From: Pedobacter sp. HDW13 | GTDB lineage: Bacteria; Bacteroidota; Bacteroidia; Sphingobacteriales; Sphingobacteriaceae | NCBI RefSeq assembly: GCF_011303555.1 | Contig: NZ_CP049868.1 | Coordinates: 1,674,001-1,738,000 of the forward strand | DNA length: 64,000 nucleotides | Direction: 5' to 3' | Shown: piece by piece, positions 27,038 through 36,694 of the stretch | Layout: each line of letters opens with the position of its first letter | Numbering within the stretch: the first letter of the stretch is position 1 | The notes under the pieces: generated by a model | What the model was told of the DNA's origin: nothing | The model's input: only the letters and a program-made list of their open reading frames with translations | Databases searched by the model: none | Translations under genes and position numbers: made by a program

Positions 27038-27568
27038 TTGAACCCACTAAAACAATTTTCATTACCGTTTACCGGATTAAAATTGGGAACTCATCAGTTT
27101 GATTATGAGCTTGATGACCGCTTTTTTAATGCTTTTGAGTATTCGTTAATTAAAAGTGGGGATTTGAAAGTTGACCTGGAACTTGATAAACAAGAAACCA
27201 TGTTGATACTAAAATTCAAAGTTATTGGTACTGTAAATTTAGATTGCGATAAATGTTTATCCGAATTTGCTTATCCGGTAAATCTTTACGAAAGGCAGAT
27301 TGTAAAATTTGCTGAAGATGAACTGGAGAGCAACGATGAAGAGATTATTACGCTAAGCCGCAAAGATTCTGAGATTGATATATCAGGGCCTTTATACGAG
27401 ATGATTAACGTAGCGGTACCTTATATCAAAAACTGCGAGCAGGCAAACAAAGATTGCGATCAGGAGATGATTGATCGCCTGGAGCAATTAACAATTGCCA
27501 AACAAGCAGAAGAAAATGAACAAACAAGCGACCCACGTTGGGAAGCCCTTAATAAGTTAAAAAAATAA
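27038..27568 (+). CDS. YceD/DUF177 family protein
   Basis: A 176-aa protein of the DUF177 family, normally encoded before rpmF and linked in plants and E. coli to 23S rRNA accumulation. The conserved core LDCDKCLSEF with paired Cys residues, and a second pair in NCEQANKDCDQ, could bind metal. The start codon is TTG at 27038 (protein begins NPLKQFSLPFTGLKLG), since no ATG is available between the promoter and the conserved region. It is followed 15 bases later by rpmF. Confidence 0.9.
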   Translation: MNPLKQFSLPFTGLKLGTHQFDYELDDRFFNAFEYSLIKSGDLKVDLELDKQETMLILKFKVIGTVNLDCDKCLSEFAYPVNLYERQIVKFAEDELESNDEEIITLSRKDSEIDISGPLYEMINVAVPYIKNCEQANKDCDQEMIDRLEQLTIAKQAEENEQTSDPRWEALNKLKK

Positions 27569-27583
27569 TTAGATTATACACCA

Positions 27584-27775
27584 ATGGCACATCCAAAACG
27601 GAAAATCTCGAAACAGAGAAAAAATAAAAGAAGAACACACTACAAAGCAGTTACTCCTTCTTTAGCAACATGCTCGGCAACAGGTGCTATCCACGTACCT
27701 CACCGTGCTTACAACGTTGATGGTAACTTATACTACAACGGTAAACTGGTTATCGAAAATACTCAGATTGGGTAA
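27584..27775 (+). CDS. rpmF: 50S ribosomal protein L32
   Basis: A 63-aa basic protein with the canonical start AHPKRKISKQRKNKRRTHYK. The Cys-containing segment (TPSLATCSATGAIHVPHRA) retains one Cys and an HVPHR motif, so zinc binding is partial or absent. Placement between DUF177 and plsX is the standard bacterial order and couples ribosome synthesis with lipid synthesis. Confidence 0.97.
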   Translation: MAHPKRKISKQRKNKRRTHYKAVTPSLATCSATGAIHVPHRAYNVDGNLYYNGKLVIENTQIG

Positions 27776-27876
27776 TTTTCTTAAAAAATTGTTTGTGTTT
27801 TCAGCGGCTTTAGTCATACCTTAGTCAACTGAAAAATTCAGGATTACACCTGACTTAACACAAACAGATTTTTTCT

Positions 27877-28815
27877 ATGAAAATAGGCCTCGACATAATG
27901 GGCGGAGACTATGCTCCCAAAGCAATTGTTTTGGGAGCAATAGCTGCTCATCAATCGCTTAACGCCGGAGAACACCTTGTTCTTATTGGCGATACCGAAC
28001 AGATTAAACCCATTCTTGCAGAAGAAGGCTTTAATCCAGATCATTTTGAATACGTTCATACTGATGAAGTAATTGGTATGGGCGAACATCCTACCAAAGC
28101 AATTGTTCAGAAACCTAACTCAAGCATCGCAGTTGGTTTTAACCTTTTAAAAGAAGGTAAAATCGATTCGTTTGCAAGTGCAGGTAATTCTGGAGCCATG
28201 CTGGTTGGCGCTGTATTTAGCGTTAAAACCATTCCGGGCATCATTCGCCCTTGTTTATGTACAATCCTTCCTAAAATTAAAGGCGGCACTGGCCTGCTTT
28301 TAGATGTTGGCGCAAATGCCGACTGTAAACCAGATATTTTACTACAATTTGGTGTACTGGGTAGTTTATATGCAGAAAATCTTTTGCAGATAGAAAACCC
28401 TAAAGTAGCGCTAATGAATATTGGTGAAGAAGATGAAAAAGGAAACATGCTAAGCATGGCCACTTTTCCGTTGATGAAAGACACCAACTTGTTTAACTTT
28501 GTAGGCAATGTTGAAGGCAGAGATTTATTTAATGACAAGGCTGATGTGATTGTTTGTGATGGTTTTACCGGGAATGTAATGCTAAAGCTGGCAGAATCGT
28601 TCTACGTACTCACCATTAAGAAAGGATTAAAAGATGAGTTTTTCGATCGTTTCAATTACGAACAATACGGTGGAAGCCCGGTACTAGGTGTTAACGCTCC
28701 CGTAGTTATCGGACATGGAATTTCCAGTCCTTTAGCTGTTAAAAATATGGTTCTCCAATCCAGGGAAATGATTACTACCGGATTGGTAGAAAAAATTAGA
28801 ATGGCATTTAAATAA
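27877..28815 (+). CDS. plsX: Phosphate acyltransferase PlsX
   Basis: A 312-aa enzyme that makes acyl-phosphate from acyl-ACP for phospholipid synthesis with PlsY. The start MKIGLDIMGGDYAP is canonical for PlsX. LLDVGANADCKP and VCDGFTGNVMLK are both family signatures. It lies in the rpmF-plsX-fabH operon, with fabH starting 10 bases after its stop codon. Confidence 0.96.
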   Translation: MKIGLDIMGGDYAPKAIVLGAIAAHQSLNAGEHLVLIGDTEQIKPILAEEGFNPDHFEYVHTDEVIGMGEHPTKAIVQKPNSSIAVGFNLLKEGKIDSFASAGNSGAMLVGAVFSVKTIPGIIRPCLCTILPKIKGGTGLLLDVGANADCKPDILLQFGVLGSLYAENLLQIENPKVALMNIGEEDEKGNMLSMATFPLMKDTNLFNFVGNVEGRDLFNDKADVIVCDGFTGNVMLKLAESFYVLTIKKGLKDEFFDRFNYEQYGGSPVLGVNAPVVIGHGISSPLAVKNMVLQSREMITTGLVEKIRMAFK

Positions 28816-28824
28816 TTTATTAAA

Positions 28825-29823
28825 ATGAGTAAAATTCACGCTGCTATTACAGCAGTAAATGGTTACGTCCCCGACTATGTGCTTACAAACGCAGAGTTAG
28901 AAACCATTGTTGACACTTCGGATGAATGGATTACAAGCAGAACGGGGATTAAAGAACGTAGAATTTTAAAGGGAGAAGGTTTAGGTACTTCTGATATGGC
29001 TGTTCACGCTGTAAACGGTTTACTTAAAAAAAGAGGAATTGATGCAAAAGAAATTGAACTGATTATCTTTTGCACCACTACTCCTGATTTTACTTTCCCT
29101 GCAACAGCAAACGTTTTAGCAGATAAAGTTGGTGCAACCAACGCATGGGGTTACGATTTACAAGCCGCTTGTTCTGGCTTTATTTTCGGCCTTTCTACAG
29201 GTGCATCATTTATCGAATCGGGCAGGCACAAAAAGGTATTGGTAGTTGGTGGCGATAAAATGTCATCGATTATTAATTACGAAGACCGTACCACCTGTAT
29301 TATTTTTGGTGATGGTTGCGGTTGCGCTTTATTAGAGCCAAATGAAGAAGGTTTGGGAATTCAGGATTCGATTTTAAGAACCGACGGCGCCGGAAGAGAT
29401 TTCTTAGGCATGAAAGCTGGTGGTTCTGTTAAACCGGCTACCCACGAAACCATTGATGCCAGAGAGCATTTTGCACACCAGGAAGGCCCTACAGTATTTA
29501 AATTTGCTGTAACCAATATGGCTGATGTTGCTGCAGAAATTATGGAACGCAACAGCTTAACCGCTGATGATGTAGCCTGGTTAGTACCTCACCAAGCCAA
29601 CAAACGTATTATCGATGCTACTGCAAACCGCATGGGCGTTACCACCGATAAGGTGATGATTAACATCGAACGTTACGGAAATACTACCAACGGTACCATT
29701 CCATTGTGTTTATGGGAATGGGAAAGCCGGTTAAAAAAAGGCGATAACATTGTGTTAGCGGCCTTTGGCGGTGGTTTTACCTGGGGTTCTGTTTATCTGA
29801 AATGGGCATATGACTCTAACTAG
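28825..29823 (+). CDS. fabH: 3-oxoacyl-ACP synthase III (FabH)
   Basis: A 332-aa initiating ketosynthase of type II fatty acid synthesis. It condenses an acyl-CoA with malonyl-ACP. Catalytic residues: Cys in [11 protein letters not shown], His in VPHQANKRI, Asn in [10 protein letters not shown]. The active-site pattern [14 protein letters not shown] is typical. It follows plsX by 10 bases and precedes a hairpin, then accB and accC. This is probably the main FabH of the cell, with a paralogue at 20252-21298. Confidence 0.95.
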   Translation: MSKIHAAITAVNGYVPDYVLTNAELETIVDTSDEWITSRTGIKERRILKGEGLGTSDMAVHAVNGLLKKRGIDAKEIELIIFCTTTPDFTFPATANVLADKVGATNAWGYDLQAACSGFIFGLSTGASFIESGRHKKVLVVGGDKMSSIINYEDRTTCIIFGDGCGCALLEPNEEGLGIQDSILRTDGAGRDFLGMKAGGSVKPATHETIDAREHFAHQEGPTVFKFAVTNMADVAAEIMERNSLTADDVAWLVPHQANKRIIDATANRMGVTTDKVMINIERYGNTTNGTIPLCLWEWESRLKKGDNIVLAAFGGGFTWGSVYLKWAYDSN

Positions 29824-29955
29824 GTTAAAGTCTATAGTACAATGGCTCCATAGTTAATGGACATTAGTTGATAGTATTTAGCTATTAACCATCAACCAAA
29901 AAACCATTAACGCAAAGAGTAGCCGTAGCACCCCGCAATAATTAAAATTTAAAAC

Positions 29956-29997
29956 AAAAAAAGTATAACTTAGTTAATTCATTTATACACTTTTTTT
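29956..29997 (+). terminator. A/T-flanked hairpin between fabH and accB
   Basis: AAAAAAAGTATAA pairs with TTATACACTTTTTTT (two bulged bases, 14-base loop) and ends in a 7-T tract. It could terminate fabH transcription or attenuate into accB, whose ATG lies 20 bases later. Confidence 0.6.
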
Positions 29998-30017
29998 CAC
30001 ATAACAAGGATTAAAAA

Positions 30018-30494
30018 ATGGATATCAAACAAATACAGGAACTGATCAAATTTGTTTCTCGTTCTGGAGTAAACGAAGTTGCCATTGAGCAAGAGGACTT
30101 CAAAATCACGATCAAAACAAACCAAGCACCTACAGTTGTGCATGCAACCATCCCGCAAGCTCCGCTTGTACAGGCTGCTGCTCCAGTTGCTACAGCTCCT
30201 ACTGCCCCAGTTGCAGCAACACCTGCTGTACCCGCTGCAGAAGACACTTCGAAATACTTAACCATTAAATCTCCAATGATCGGTACTTTCTACCGTTCTG
30301 CCAGCCCGGAGAAACCAATGTTTGTAAATGTTGGCGATGAAATCGGTGCAGGTAAAGTAGTTTGTATTATTGAGGCAATGAAACTTTTCAACGAGATTGA
30401 AAGCGAGATTTCAGGCCGTATCGTTAAAATCCTGGTTGATAATGCATCACCGGTTGAGTACGACCAACCATTATTTTTGGTAGAACCTATTTAG
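30018..30494 (+). CDS. accB: Biotin carboxyl carrier protein of acetyl-CoA carboxylase
   Basis: A 158-aa protein. Residues 1-35 form the N-terminal domain, then comes an Ala/Pro/Thr-rich flexible linker at about 42-75, and the biotinyl domain is at about 80-158. The biotin attachment site is Lys122 in the EAMK motif. A purine-rich AAGGA lies 10 bases before the ATG, one of the few Shine-Dalgarno-like sequences here. It is followed by accC, with which it forms the first half of acetyl-CoA carboxylase. Confidence 0.96.
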   Translation: MDIKQIQELIKFVSRSGVNEVAIEQEDFKITIKTNQAPTVVHATIPQAPLVQAAAPVATAPTAPVAATPAVPAAEDTSKYLTIKSPMIGTFYRSASPEKPMFVNVGDEIGAGKVVCIIEAMKLFNEIESEISGRIVKILVDNASPVEYDQPLFLVEPI

Positions 30495-30591
30495 AATCTG
30501 ATTTCACAGATTAATTTGATTTCACAGGTTTCAATTATGCCGTTAATTCGGCGTAATCTTTTAAATCTGTGCAATCCTAAATTAAAAAATT

Positions 30592-31932
30592 ATGTTTAAA
30601 AAAATACTAATTGCCAACAGGGGAGAAATCGCTTTGCGTATTATCCGTACCTGTAAGGAAATGGGCATCAAAACGGTTGCTGTTTATTCTACCGCCGATC
30701 GCGAAAGTTTACACGTACGTTTTGCTGATGAGGCTGTTTGTATTGGCCCCCCACCTAGTAAAGATTCTTATTTAAATATCCCAAATATTATCTCGGCTGC
30801 CGAATTAACGAATGCCGACGCAATACACCCAGGTTATGGGTTCTTGTCAGAAAACGCTAAGTTTTCTAACATTTGCAGAGAGTACAACATCAAATTTATT
30901 GGTGCTACGCCAGAGCAGATTAATGGTATGGGCGATAAAGCCTCTGCCAAAGAAACCATGAAAAAAGCTGGCGTTCCTACCATTCCAGGATCAGACGGTT
31001 TGCTTACCAGCGTTAAAGAAGGTATTGCAATTGCCAACGATATGGGCTATCCGGTTATCCTGAAAGCTACTGCCGGTGGTGGTGGCCGTGGTATGCGTGT
31101 AGTTTGGAAAGATGAAGATTTTGAGAATGCCTGGGATAGTGCCCGTCAGGAATCTGGCGCAGCATTTGGTAACGATGGTTTATATTTAGAGAAATATATC
31201 GAAGATCCACGCCACATTGAAATCCAGATTATTGGCGATCAGTTTGGCAAAGCCTGTCACTTATCAGAGCGTGATTGTTCAATTCAACGTCGTCACCAAA
31301 AATTAGTAGAAGAATCTCCTTCGCCGTTTATGACCGAAGAACTTCGCTTAAGAATGGGTGAGGCTGCTATTAAAGGTGCGATGGCTGTGAATTACGAAGG
31401 TGCAGGTACTATTGAGTTCCTCGTTGATAAACACCGTAACTTCTATTTCATGGAGATGAATACCCGTATCCAGGTAGAGCATCCGGTTACAGAAGAGGTA
31501 ATCAACTTCGACTTAATTAAAGAACAGATTAAAGTTGCTGCCGGAATTCCAATTTCAGGTAAAAACTATACTCCGGAAATGCACGCAATTGAGTGCCGTA
31601 TCAATGCCGAAGATCCGGCAAACAACTTCCGCCCATCACCAGGAAGAATTACGAATTTCCATTCGCCAGGTGGTCATGGTGTTCGTGTTGATACGCATGT
31701 TTACGCTGGATATTCTATTCCTTCGAACTACGATTCGATGATTGCAAAATTAATCTGCGTAGCACAAACCCGCGAAGAAGCCATTTGCACCATGGAGCGT
31801 GCTTTGAGCGAATTTGTAATTGAAGGTATTAAAACTACCATTCCTTTCCATTTGCAGTTAATGAAAGACCCTAACTTCAGGGCCGGAAACTTCACTACAA
31901 AATTCATGGAAACATTTGAATTTTCAGAATAA
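30592..31932 (+). CDS. accC: Biotin carboxylase subunit of acetyl-CoA carboxylase
   Basis: A 446-aa ATP-grasp enzyme that carboxylates biotin on AccB using ATP and bicarbonate. It opens with [17 protein letters not shown]. The ATP-binding glycine-rich loop is [14 protein letters not shown], and [14 protein letters not shown] carries the catalytic Glu/Arg. The length matches E. coli AccC (449 aa). The 97-bp gap after accB holds no clear terminator, so the genes are cotranscribed. A strong terminator follows at 31963. Confidence 0.97.
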   Translation: MFKKILIANRGEIALRIIRTCKEMGIKTVAVYSTADRESLHVRFADEAVCIGPPPSKDSYLNIPNIISAAELTNADAIHPGYGFLSENAKFSNICREYNIKFIGATPEQINGMGDKASAKETMKKAGVPTIPGSDGLLTSVKEGIAIANDMGYPVILKATAGGGGRGMRVVWKDEDFENAWDSARQESGAAFGNDGLYLEKYIEDPRHIEIQIIGDQFGKACHLSERDCSIQRRHQKLVEESPSPFMTEELRLRMGEAAIKGAMAVNYEGAGTIEFLVDKHRNFYFMEMNTRIQVEHPVTEEVINFDLIKEQIKVAAGIPISGKNYTPEMHAIECRINAEDPANNFRPSPGRITNFHSPGGHGVRVDTHVYAGYSIPSNYDSMIAKLICVAQTREEAICTMERALSEFVIEGIKTTIPFHLQLMKDPNFRAGNFTTKFMETFEFSE

Positions 31933-31962
31933 TATAGTCTAAACTTATATTTAGTACCCATT

Positions 31963-32000
31963 GAGGCTGTTCCAAAAATAACTGGACAGCCTCTTTTTTT
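31963..32000 (+). terminator. Rho-independent terminator after accC
   Basis: GAGGCTGT pairs with ACAGCCTC (8 bp, plus 3 further bp after a bulge) followed by seven T residues. Confidence 0.92.
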
Positions 32001-32145
32001 GGGATTCGAATAACATCTGGTTGTTTCACCAATTTAAAAAGAGTTACTGACTTAAGATGTTAGTGATTATCTGAAAAAAAACATTAACGAACTATTATGT
32101 AGCGTTTTAGTAGTGGCTTTCGTTTGTACGTAAAACCACCAAATC

Positions 32146-33348
32146 ATGAAAAAAATTCTATTTAACAGCTTGCTATTGCTATTTACTGTAGCAATACTAT
32201 CTCAATGCAAGAAAAATAACAGTGACGAATTTGAGGTAATACAAATTGCCAAACCAATCACTATTCAGGCCATGAGGGCATTACCTGTAGGCATTACCAA
32301 ACCTGTACGGGCAAAAAAAACCGGAAAGATATACATCTACAAAGATCTGCTGTTTATTAATGAACCCAATAAAGGCATCCATATCTACAATAACGCTAAT
32401 CCGGGTGCCCCTGTAAACATTGCTTTTTTACAAATACCGGGAAATGCAGATCTTGCAATTAACAATAATATTCTATATGCCGACAGCTATGTAGATTTAC
32501 TTGCCTTTGATATTTCAGTGATTACCAATATCAAACAAGTAAAAAGATTAAACGATGTATTTAACCAATTTTATACTGCCGGCGCTCAAAAATATGTGGT
32601 AACCTATAAAGACACCGTAGTAAACAAGAGTACGCATTACAAATCAGATTTGATGTATGCCAATTCGAGCTATGGTGGTACTTCAGGTCAGGGCGGATCG
32701 ATGGCAAGGTTTACCTTACTAAGCGATTATTTATATGCGGTAGGCAGTAACGAGCTGAATCTCTTTGATGTGAAAACAGCATCAAATCCAACTTTTCTAA
32801 AAAATATTAATTTAGGCTGGGGAGTAGAAACTATTTTCCCATACGAAAATAAGTTGTTTATAGGCACCAATAGGGGAATGCATATTTTTAGCGCTGCCGA
32901 CCCCTCTAATCCTGTAAAACTATCTACTTACAGCCATATTTTTGCTTGCGATCCTGTGGTTGTGCAAGGGCAATATGCCTACGTTACCCTACGTACGGGG
33001 AACATGTGCTGGCAAGCAAGCAATCAACTGGAAGTTGTTGATATTGAAGACCCGACAAAACCAAAACAGCTTGCGGTTTATCCGATGCAAAATCCACATG
33101 GTTTAAGCGTAAGTGCCAATAATTTATTTCTTTGCGAAGGCGCTTTTGGAATAAAGAGCTTTAATATCGCCGATAAAAATAAAATAGGGAACAACATGCT
33201 ACAGCATTTAAGTAAAATTAAAAGCTTTGATGTTATTGCAGGCCCTAAATCATTAATTGTAACCGGTGAAGATGGCATTTATCAATTTGACTACAGCAAT
33301 GCTGCAAATTTAAGGCAGCTGAGTTTGATTAGGGTACAAAGTTACTAA
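32146..33348 (+). CDS. LVIVD-repeat lipoprotein
   Basis: A 400-aa protein with a lipoprotein signal peptide (MKKILFNSLLLLFTVAILSQC, Cys at about 21). The body is a beta-propeller of LVIVD-type repeats, seen as recurring hydrophobic-D/E motifs (LFINEPNKGIHIYN, LLAFDISVITNIK, LNLFDVKTASNP, LEVVDIEDPTKP, IKSFNIADKN). Such proteins are surface or periplasmic in Bacteroidota and have no known enzymatic role. It is a single gene ended by the hairpin at 33471. Confidence 0.85.
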   Translation: MKKILFNSLLLLFTVAILSQCKKNNSDEFEVIQIAKPITIQAMRALPVGITKPVRAKKTGKIYIYKDLLFINEPNKGIHIYNNANPGAPVNIAFLQIPGNADLAINNNILYADSYVDLLAFDISVITNIKQVKRLNDVFNQFYTAGAQKYVVTYKDTVVNKSTHYKSDLMYANSSYGGTSGQGGSMARFTLLSDYLYAVGSNELNLFDVKTASNPTFLKNINLGWGVETIFPYENKLFIGTNRGMHIFSAADPSNPVKLSTYSHIFACDPVVVQGQYAYVTLRTGNMCWQASNQLEVVDIEDPTKPKQLAVYPMQNPHGLSVSANNLFLCEGAFGIKSFNIADKNKIGNNMLQHLSKIKSFDVIAGPKSLIVTGEDGIYQFDYSNAANLRQLSLIRVQSY

Positions 33349-33470
33349 CCAGATCCCGCTAATAGCTGCAGTACTTTTTAAGTGGTAAATTTTATTTTTT
33401 AATTGTAGTATTCTATTTTTACAGGCAATTCTCAGAATAAGATAAACTATTTCTATATTTAACACGTAAA

Positions 33471-33501
33471 TACCATTCTATTCAAATAGAATGGTATTTT
33501 T
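33471..33501 (+). terminator. Terminator hairpin immediately upstream of tatC
   Basis: TACCATTCTATT pairs with AATAGAATGGTA over about 11 bp with a minimal loop, followed by TTTTT. Only 9 bases separate it from the tatC ATG, so it terminates the LVIVD gene or acts as an attenuator of tatC. Confidence 0.85.
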
Positions 33502-33510
33502 GTTTTCAAC

Positions 33511-34395
33511 ATGAGCGACACTAACGAAAAAAGATCACTAACAAAAGCGATCGGAAAAAAAAGCACAACATTAGAGGCAGAAATGTCTTTTTTTGATCAT
33601 CTCGATGTACTCCGCAAACACTTAATCAGAGCAGTAATTGCCATTGCCGTATTTACAGGTATCGCCTTTTATTTCAATGAAGAAATTTTAGACAAAATCA
33701 TTTTTGGTCCAAAGAAACCAGACTTCTGGACCTACCGCATGATGTGTAAACTGGTAGAACACTTTCCATCACTTGGTAAGGATATGTGTATCACCAAAAT
33801 CAATGGCGAAATTATCAATACCGAAATGGCAGGTCAGTTTAACCTGCAATTAAATGTTTGTGTAATGTGTGGTATTGTACTTGGTTTTCCATATTTACTA
33901 TGGGAAATCTGGCGTTTTATTAAACCCGCATTGCATGAGAATGAACGTAAATCGGCCAGTGGTTTTGTATTCTTCGCTTCTGTTCTTTTTATCATTGGGA
34001 TTATTTTCGGATATTTTATTATTTGCGCACTATCAATTAACTTTTTAACGGGTTATACTGTTAGTACTGAAATTAAAAATACTTTCACAATAGACTCATA
34101 TGTTTCTTCGATCGCAACACTAACATTAGGAACCGGAATTATTTTTGAACTCCCAATTATTATTTTTATTCTATCGAAACTGGGTTTAATGACGCCTAAG
34201 CTGATGCGGGCGAGCAGAAGATATGCGACAGTTATTATTCTAATTATTGCTGCAATTGTAACGCCAACCCCCGATATATTGACGATGTTAACTGTAGCTG
34301 CTCCATTATTTCTACTGTATGAAGCCAGTATTTTTGTTTCGGCATATATCGAAAGAAAGAAGAAAAAAGCCGAAGCTGCTTTCTACGCTAACTAA
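33511..34395 (+). CDS. tatC: Twin-arginine translocase subunit TatC
   Basis: A 294-aa inner membrane protein that recognises twin-arginine signal peptides. The cytoplasmic N-terminus contains FFDHLDVLRKHLIRA, the conserved TatC signature (family: FxxHLxELRxRL). Six membrane helices are visible, and conserved Phe/Glu residues lie in TLGTGIIFELPIIIF. It is slightly longer than E. coli TatC (258 aa), with a charged N-terminal extension and a Lys-rich tail. No tatA gene is nearby in this window. Confidence 0.95.
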   Translation: MSDTNEKRSLTKAIGKKSTTLEAEMSFFDHLDVLRKHLIRAVIAIAVFTGIAFYFNEEILDKIIFGPKKPDFWTYRMMCKLVEHFPSLGKDMCITKINGEIINTEMAGQFNLQLNVCVMCGIVLGFPYLLWEIWRFIKPALHENERKSASGFVFFASVLFIIGIIFGYFIICALSINFLTGYTVSTEIKNTFTIDSYVSSIATLTLGTGIIFELPIIIFILSKLGLMTPKLMRASRRYATVIILIIAAIVTPTPDILTMLTVAAPLFLLYEASIFVSAYIERKKKKAEAAFYAN

Positions 34396-34440
34396 CAAAA
34401 ACATTACGAACAGAATTCATAATTCTCTATAAATTTGACA

Positions 34441-34878
34441 ATGTCTGATACAAAAATTAAAATTGCTATTGGCGCGGATCATGCCGGATTCGAATACAAA
34501 GAAATATTAAAAGATTTTTTACAGGATTACGAAGTAAAAGATTTTGGCCCTTATGCTGCAGATTCAGTTGATTACCCTGATTTTGCACATCCTGTTGCTT
34601 CGGCTGTTGAAAACGGGGAATTTACCTACGGTATTTTACTTTGCGGTTCGGCAAACGGTGTGGCTATAACAGCAAACAAACATCAGGGCATTAGAGCAGG
34701 TCTATGCTGGGAAAACGAAGTCGCATCACTGGTACGTCAGCACAATAACGCTAATGTACTTTGCATTCCGGCCCGTTTTGTTTCAGAAGATGAAGCAAAA
34801 AAAATTACCGAAACCTTTTTAACTACGGCATTTGAAGGCGGTCGCCACCAAAACCGGGTCGAAAAAATTTCGTGCTAA
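34441..34878 (+). CDS. rpiB: Ribose 5-phosphate isomerase B
   Basis: About 145 aa. RpiB interconverts ribose 5-phosphate and ribulose 5-phosphate. Motifs: IGADHAGFEYK at the N-terminus, DYPDFAHPVA in the middle, and LLCGSANGVAITANK with the catalytic Cys. The ATG at 34441 is preferred to the TTG six bases earlier. It follows tatC by 45 bases and precedes the M28 peptidase by 27, so a short operon is likely. Confidence 0.95.
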   Translation: MSDTKIKIAIGADHAGFEYKEILKDFLQDYEVKDFGPYAADSVDYPDFAHPVASAVENGEFTYGILLCGSANGVAITANKHQGIRAGLCWENEVASLVRQHNNANVLCIPARFVSEDEAKKITETFLTTAFEGGRHQNRVEKISC

Positions 34879-34905
34879 CAAGAAACTCAACTAACTATTA
34901 TCATA

Positions 34906-36540
34906 ATGAACAAAAAGTTTTTAACCCTTGGTTTGGTTACGCTTGTTACAGCAAGTTGCTTTGGCCAGATCAAACCGCTCCCGGCCAATAAAGACGCGAT
35001 TAAATTTAGCAAAGCCATTAACCCGGATAATGCCTATAAACACCTGTCTGTTTTGGCATCTGATGAATACGAAGGTCGCGAAACAGGAACCAAAGGTGCC
35101 TGGATGGCTGCAGATTATATCCGCGATTATTTTAAATCTATCGGACTAAAAGGCCCTGTTGATGGCAGCTATTTTCAGAAAATTAATCTGGTAAATGTTA
35201 CGTTAAAAGAAAGCCATGTAACCGTTAATGGTCAACCGAAAGAATATCAGAAAGATTATATCGTTTCACCTAGTTTAATCAGCGATAACGGTTTCACTTT
35301 TTCTACCGATCAGATTGTATTTATCGGTTACGGGATCAAGAAAGATAACTACAACGACTTTGCCGGAACCGACATTAAAGGAAAGGTAGTAATGATGTTT
35401 AATGGTGGTGACCCTACAGTTAAACAAGGTACCAGAATTGACAGGGCAGCTTACCGCGCCATGTTAGATAGCAGGGCAAAATATTTTGCAGAGAATAATG
35501 TTAAAGCCATTATACTGATCGATCCAAGTGTTGATAGAATTACCGAAAATAGCAAGCAAGCCCAAAATAAAGGCAGGGTAATGGTGAAAACCAATGCTGC
35601 TATCGAGGCACAAAAGCAAAACGAAATTCCGCGTATTTCAATCTCTGTGGCATTGGCAAACGACCTGTTAAAGGCAAACAATACTACGGTAGCAGATTTA
35701 CAAAAGAAAATTACGGAAAGCGTTACGCCTGCTTCGCAAATAGTAAATGTTCCATTCTCTGCAAGTGCAGCCAAAAATGAAGCATCAGTTAGGTGCGAAA
35801 ATGTTTTGGGTTACTTAGAAGGTTCTGATCCGGTACTTAAAAAAGAAGTATTGATTTTAACAGGCCACTATGATCACATTGGTTTAGAAACTGATCCAAA
35901 CGCGAAAGATAAAGTAAACAACGGTGCCGATGATGATGGATCGGGTACTACAGGTGTTTTATTGATGGCAAAAGCCTTTACGGATGCAAAAAAAGCAGGC
36001 AAAGGTCCTAAACGCAGCATTTTATTTATGACAGTGGTCGGTGAGGAAAAAGGCCTTTGGGGTTCTGAATGGTACTCTGAGCACCCTGTTTTCCCTGTAG
36101 CCAATACCATTGCCGATTTAAATACCGATATGATTGGCCGTACAGGTGAAGAATATTTGGGCAAACCAGATTCTGCTAACTACATTTACTCAGTAGGCTC
36201 GAGAATGTTGAGCAGCGATTTGGCTAATTTAAGCGAGCAGGTAAATGCTACCTATACCAAAATGAAACTGGATTACAAATATGATGATCCAAAAGACCCT
36301 GAGCAAATTTATTACCGTTCAGACCACTACAACTTTGCCAAATTAGGTATTCCGATTATTTTCTATTATGATGGAATGTTACAACAGGATTACCACAAAC
36401 CAGGCGATGAAGTAAGTAAAATCAACTTCCCGCTACTAGCAAAAAGAGCCAAGTTAACCTACTATACTGCATGGGAACTGGCTAACAGAGCTAAACGTCC
36501 GGTAGTAGACATGGATGGAAAAGGTAATCCGAAGAAATAA
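34906..36540 (+). CDS. Secreted M28-family zinc peptidase
   Basis: A 544-aa protein with a signal peptide (MNKKFLTLGLVTLVTASCFGQ). A PA-like insert domain lies at about 90-280, followed by the M28 catalytic domain. The two-zinc site is intact: His and Asp in LTGHYDHIG and NNGADDDGSGTTG, Glu-Glu in VVGEEKGLWGSEW, Asp in LNTDMIGR, and His in RSDHYNF. It probably acts as an aminopeptidase in the periplasm or outside the cell. A terminator follows at 36555. Confidence 0.92.
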   Translation: MNKKFLTLGLVTLVTASCFGQIKPLPANKDAIKFSKAINPDNAYKHLSVLASDEYEGRETGTKGAWMAADYIRDYFKSIGLKGPVDGSYFQKINLVNVTLKESHVTVNGQPKEYQKDYIVSPSLISDNGFTFSTDQIVFIGYGIKKDNYNDFAGTDIKGKVVMMFNGGDPTVKQGTRIDRAAYRAMLDSRAKYFAENNVKAIILIDPSVDRITENSKQAQNKGRVMVKTNAAIEAQKQNEIPRISISVALANDLLKANNTTVADLQKKITESVTPASQIVNVPFSASAAKNEASVRCENVLGYLEGSDPVLKKEVLILTGHYDHIGLETDPNAKDKVNNGADDDGSGTTGVLLMAKAFTDAKKAGKGPKRSILFMTVVGEEKGLWGSEWYSEHPVFPVANTIADLNTDMIGRTGEEYLGKPDSANYIYSVGSRMLSSDLANLSEQVNATYTKMKLDYKYDDPKDPEQIYYRSDHYNFAKLGIPIIFYYDGMLQQDYHKPGDEVSKINFPLLAKRAKLTYYTAWELANRAKRPVVDMDGKGNPKK

Positions 36541-36554
36541 TAATTCAAAAGACT

Positions 36555-36584
36555 AAGCCTCAGCGAAATGTTGGGGCTTTTTTT
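36555..36584 (+). terminator. Rho-independent terminator after the M28 peptidase
   Basis: AAGCCTCA pairs with TTGGGGCTT (8 bp including one G-T pair), followed by seven T residues. Confidence 0.85.
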
Positions 36585-36694
36585 GTGCACATTACTTTTG
36601 GTGCCTGTATAAATTCATATCTTTGGTTTTTAACGGAGTAGCTAAAAACTAAAAGTAGCTATTCTTCGTTACCCCTGTAATAAAATTGCCATTG

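Noticed and set aside
20252..29823. The two fabH genes as a recent duplication
   Set aside because: They differ clearly in sequence around the active site and in N-terminus, so they are old paralogues.
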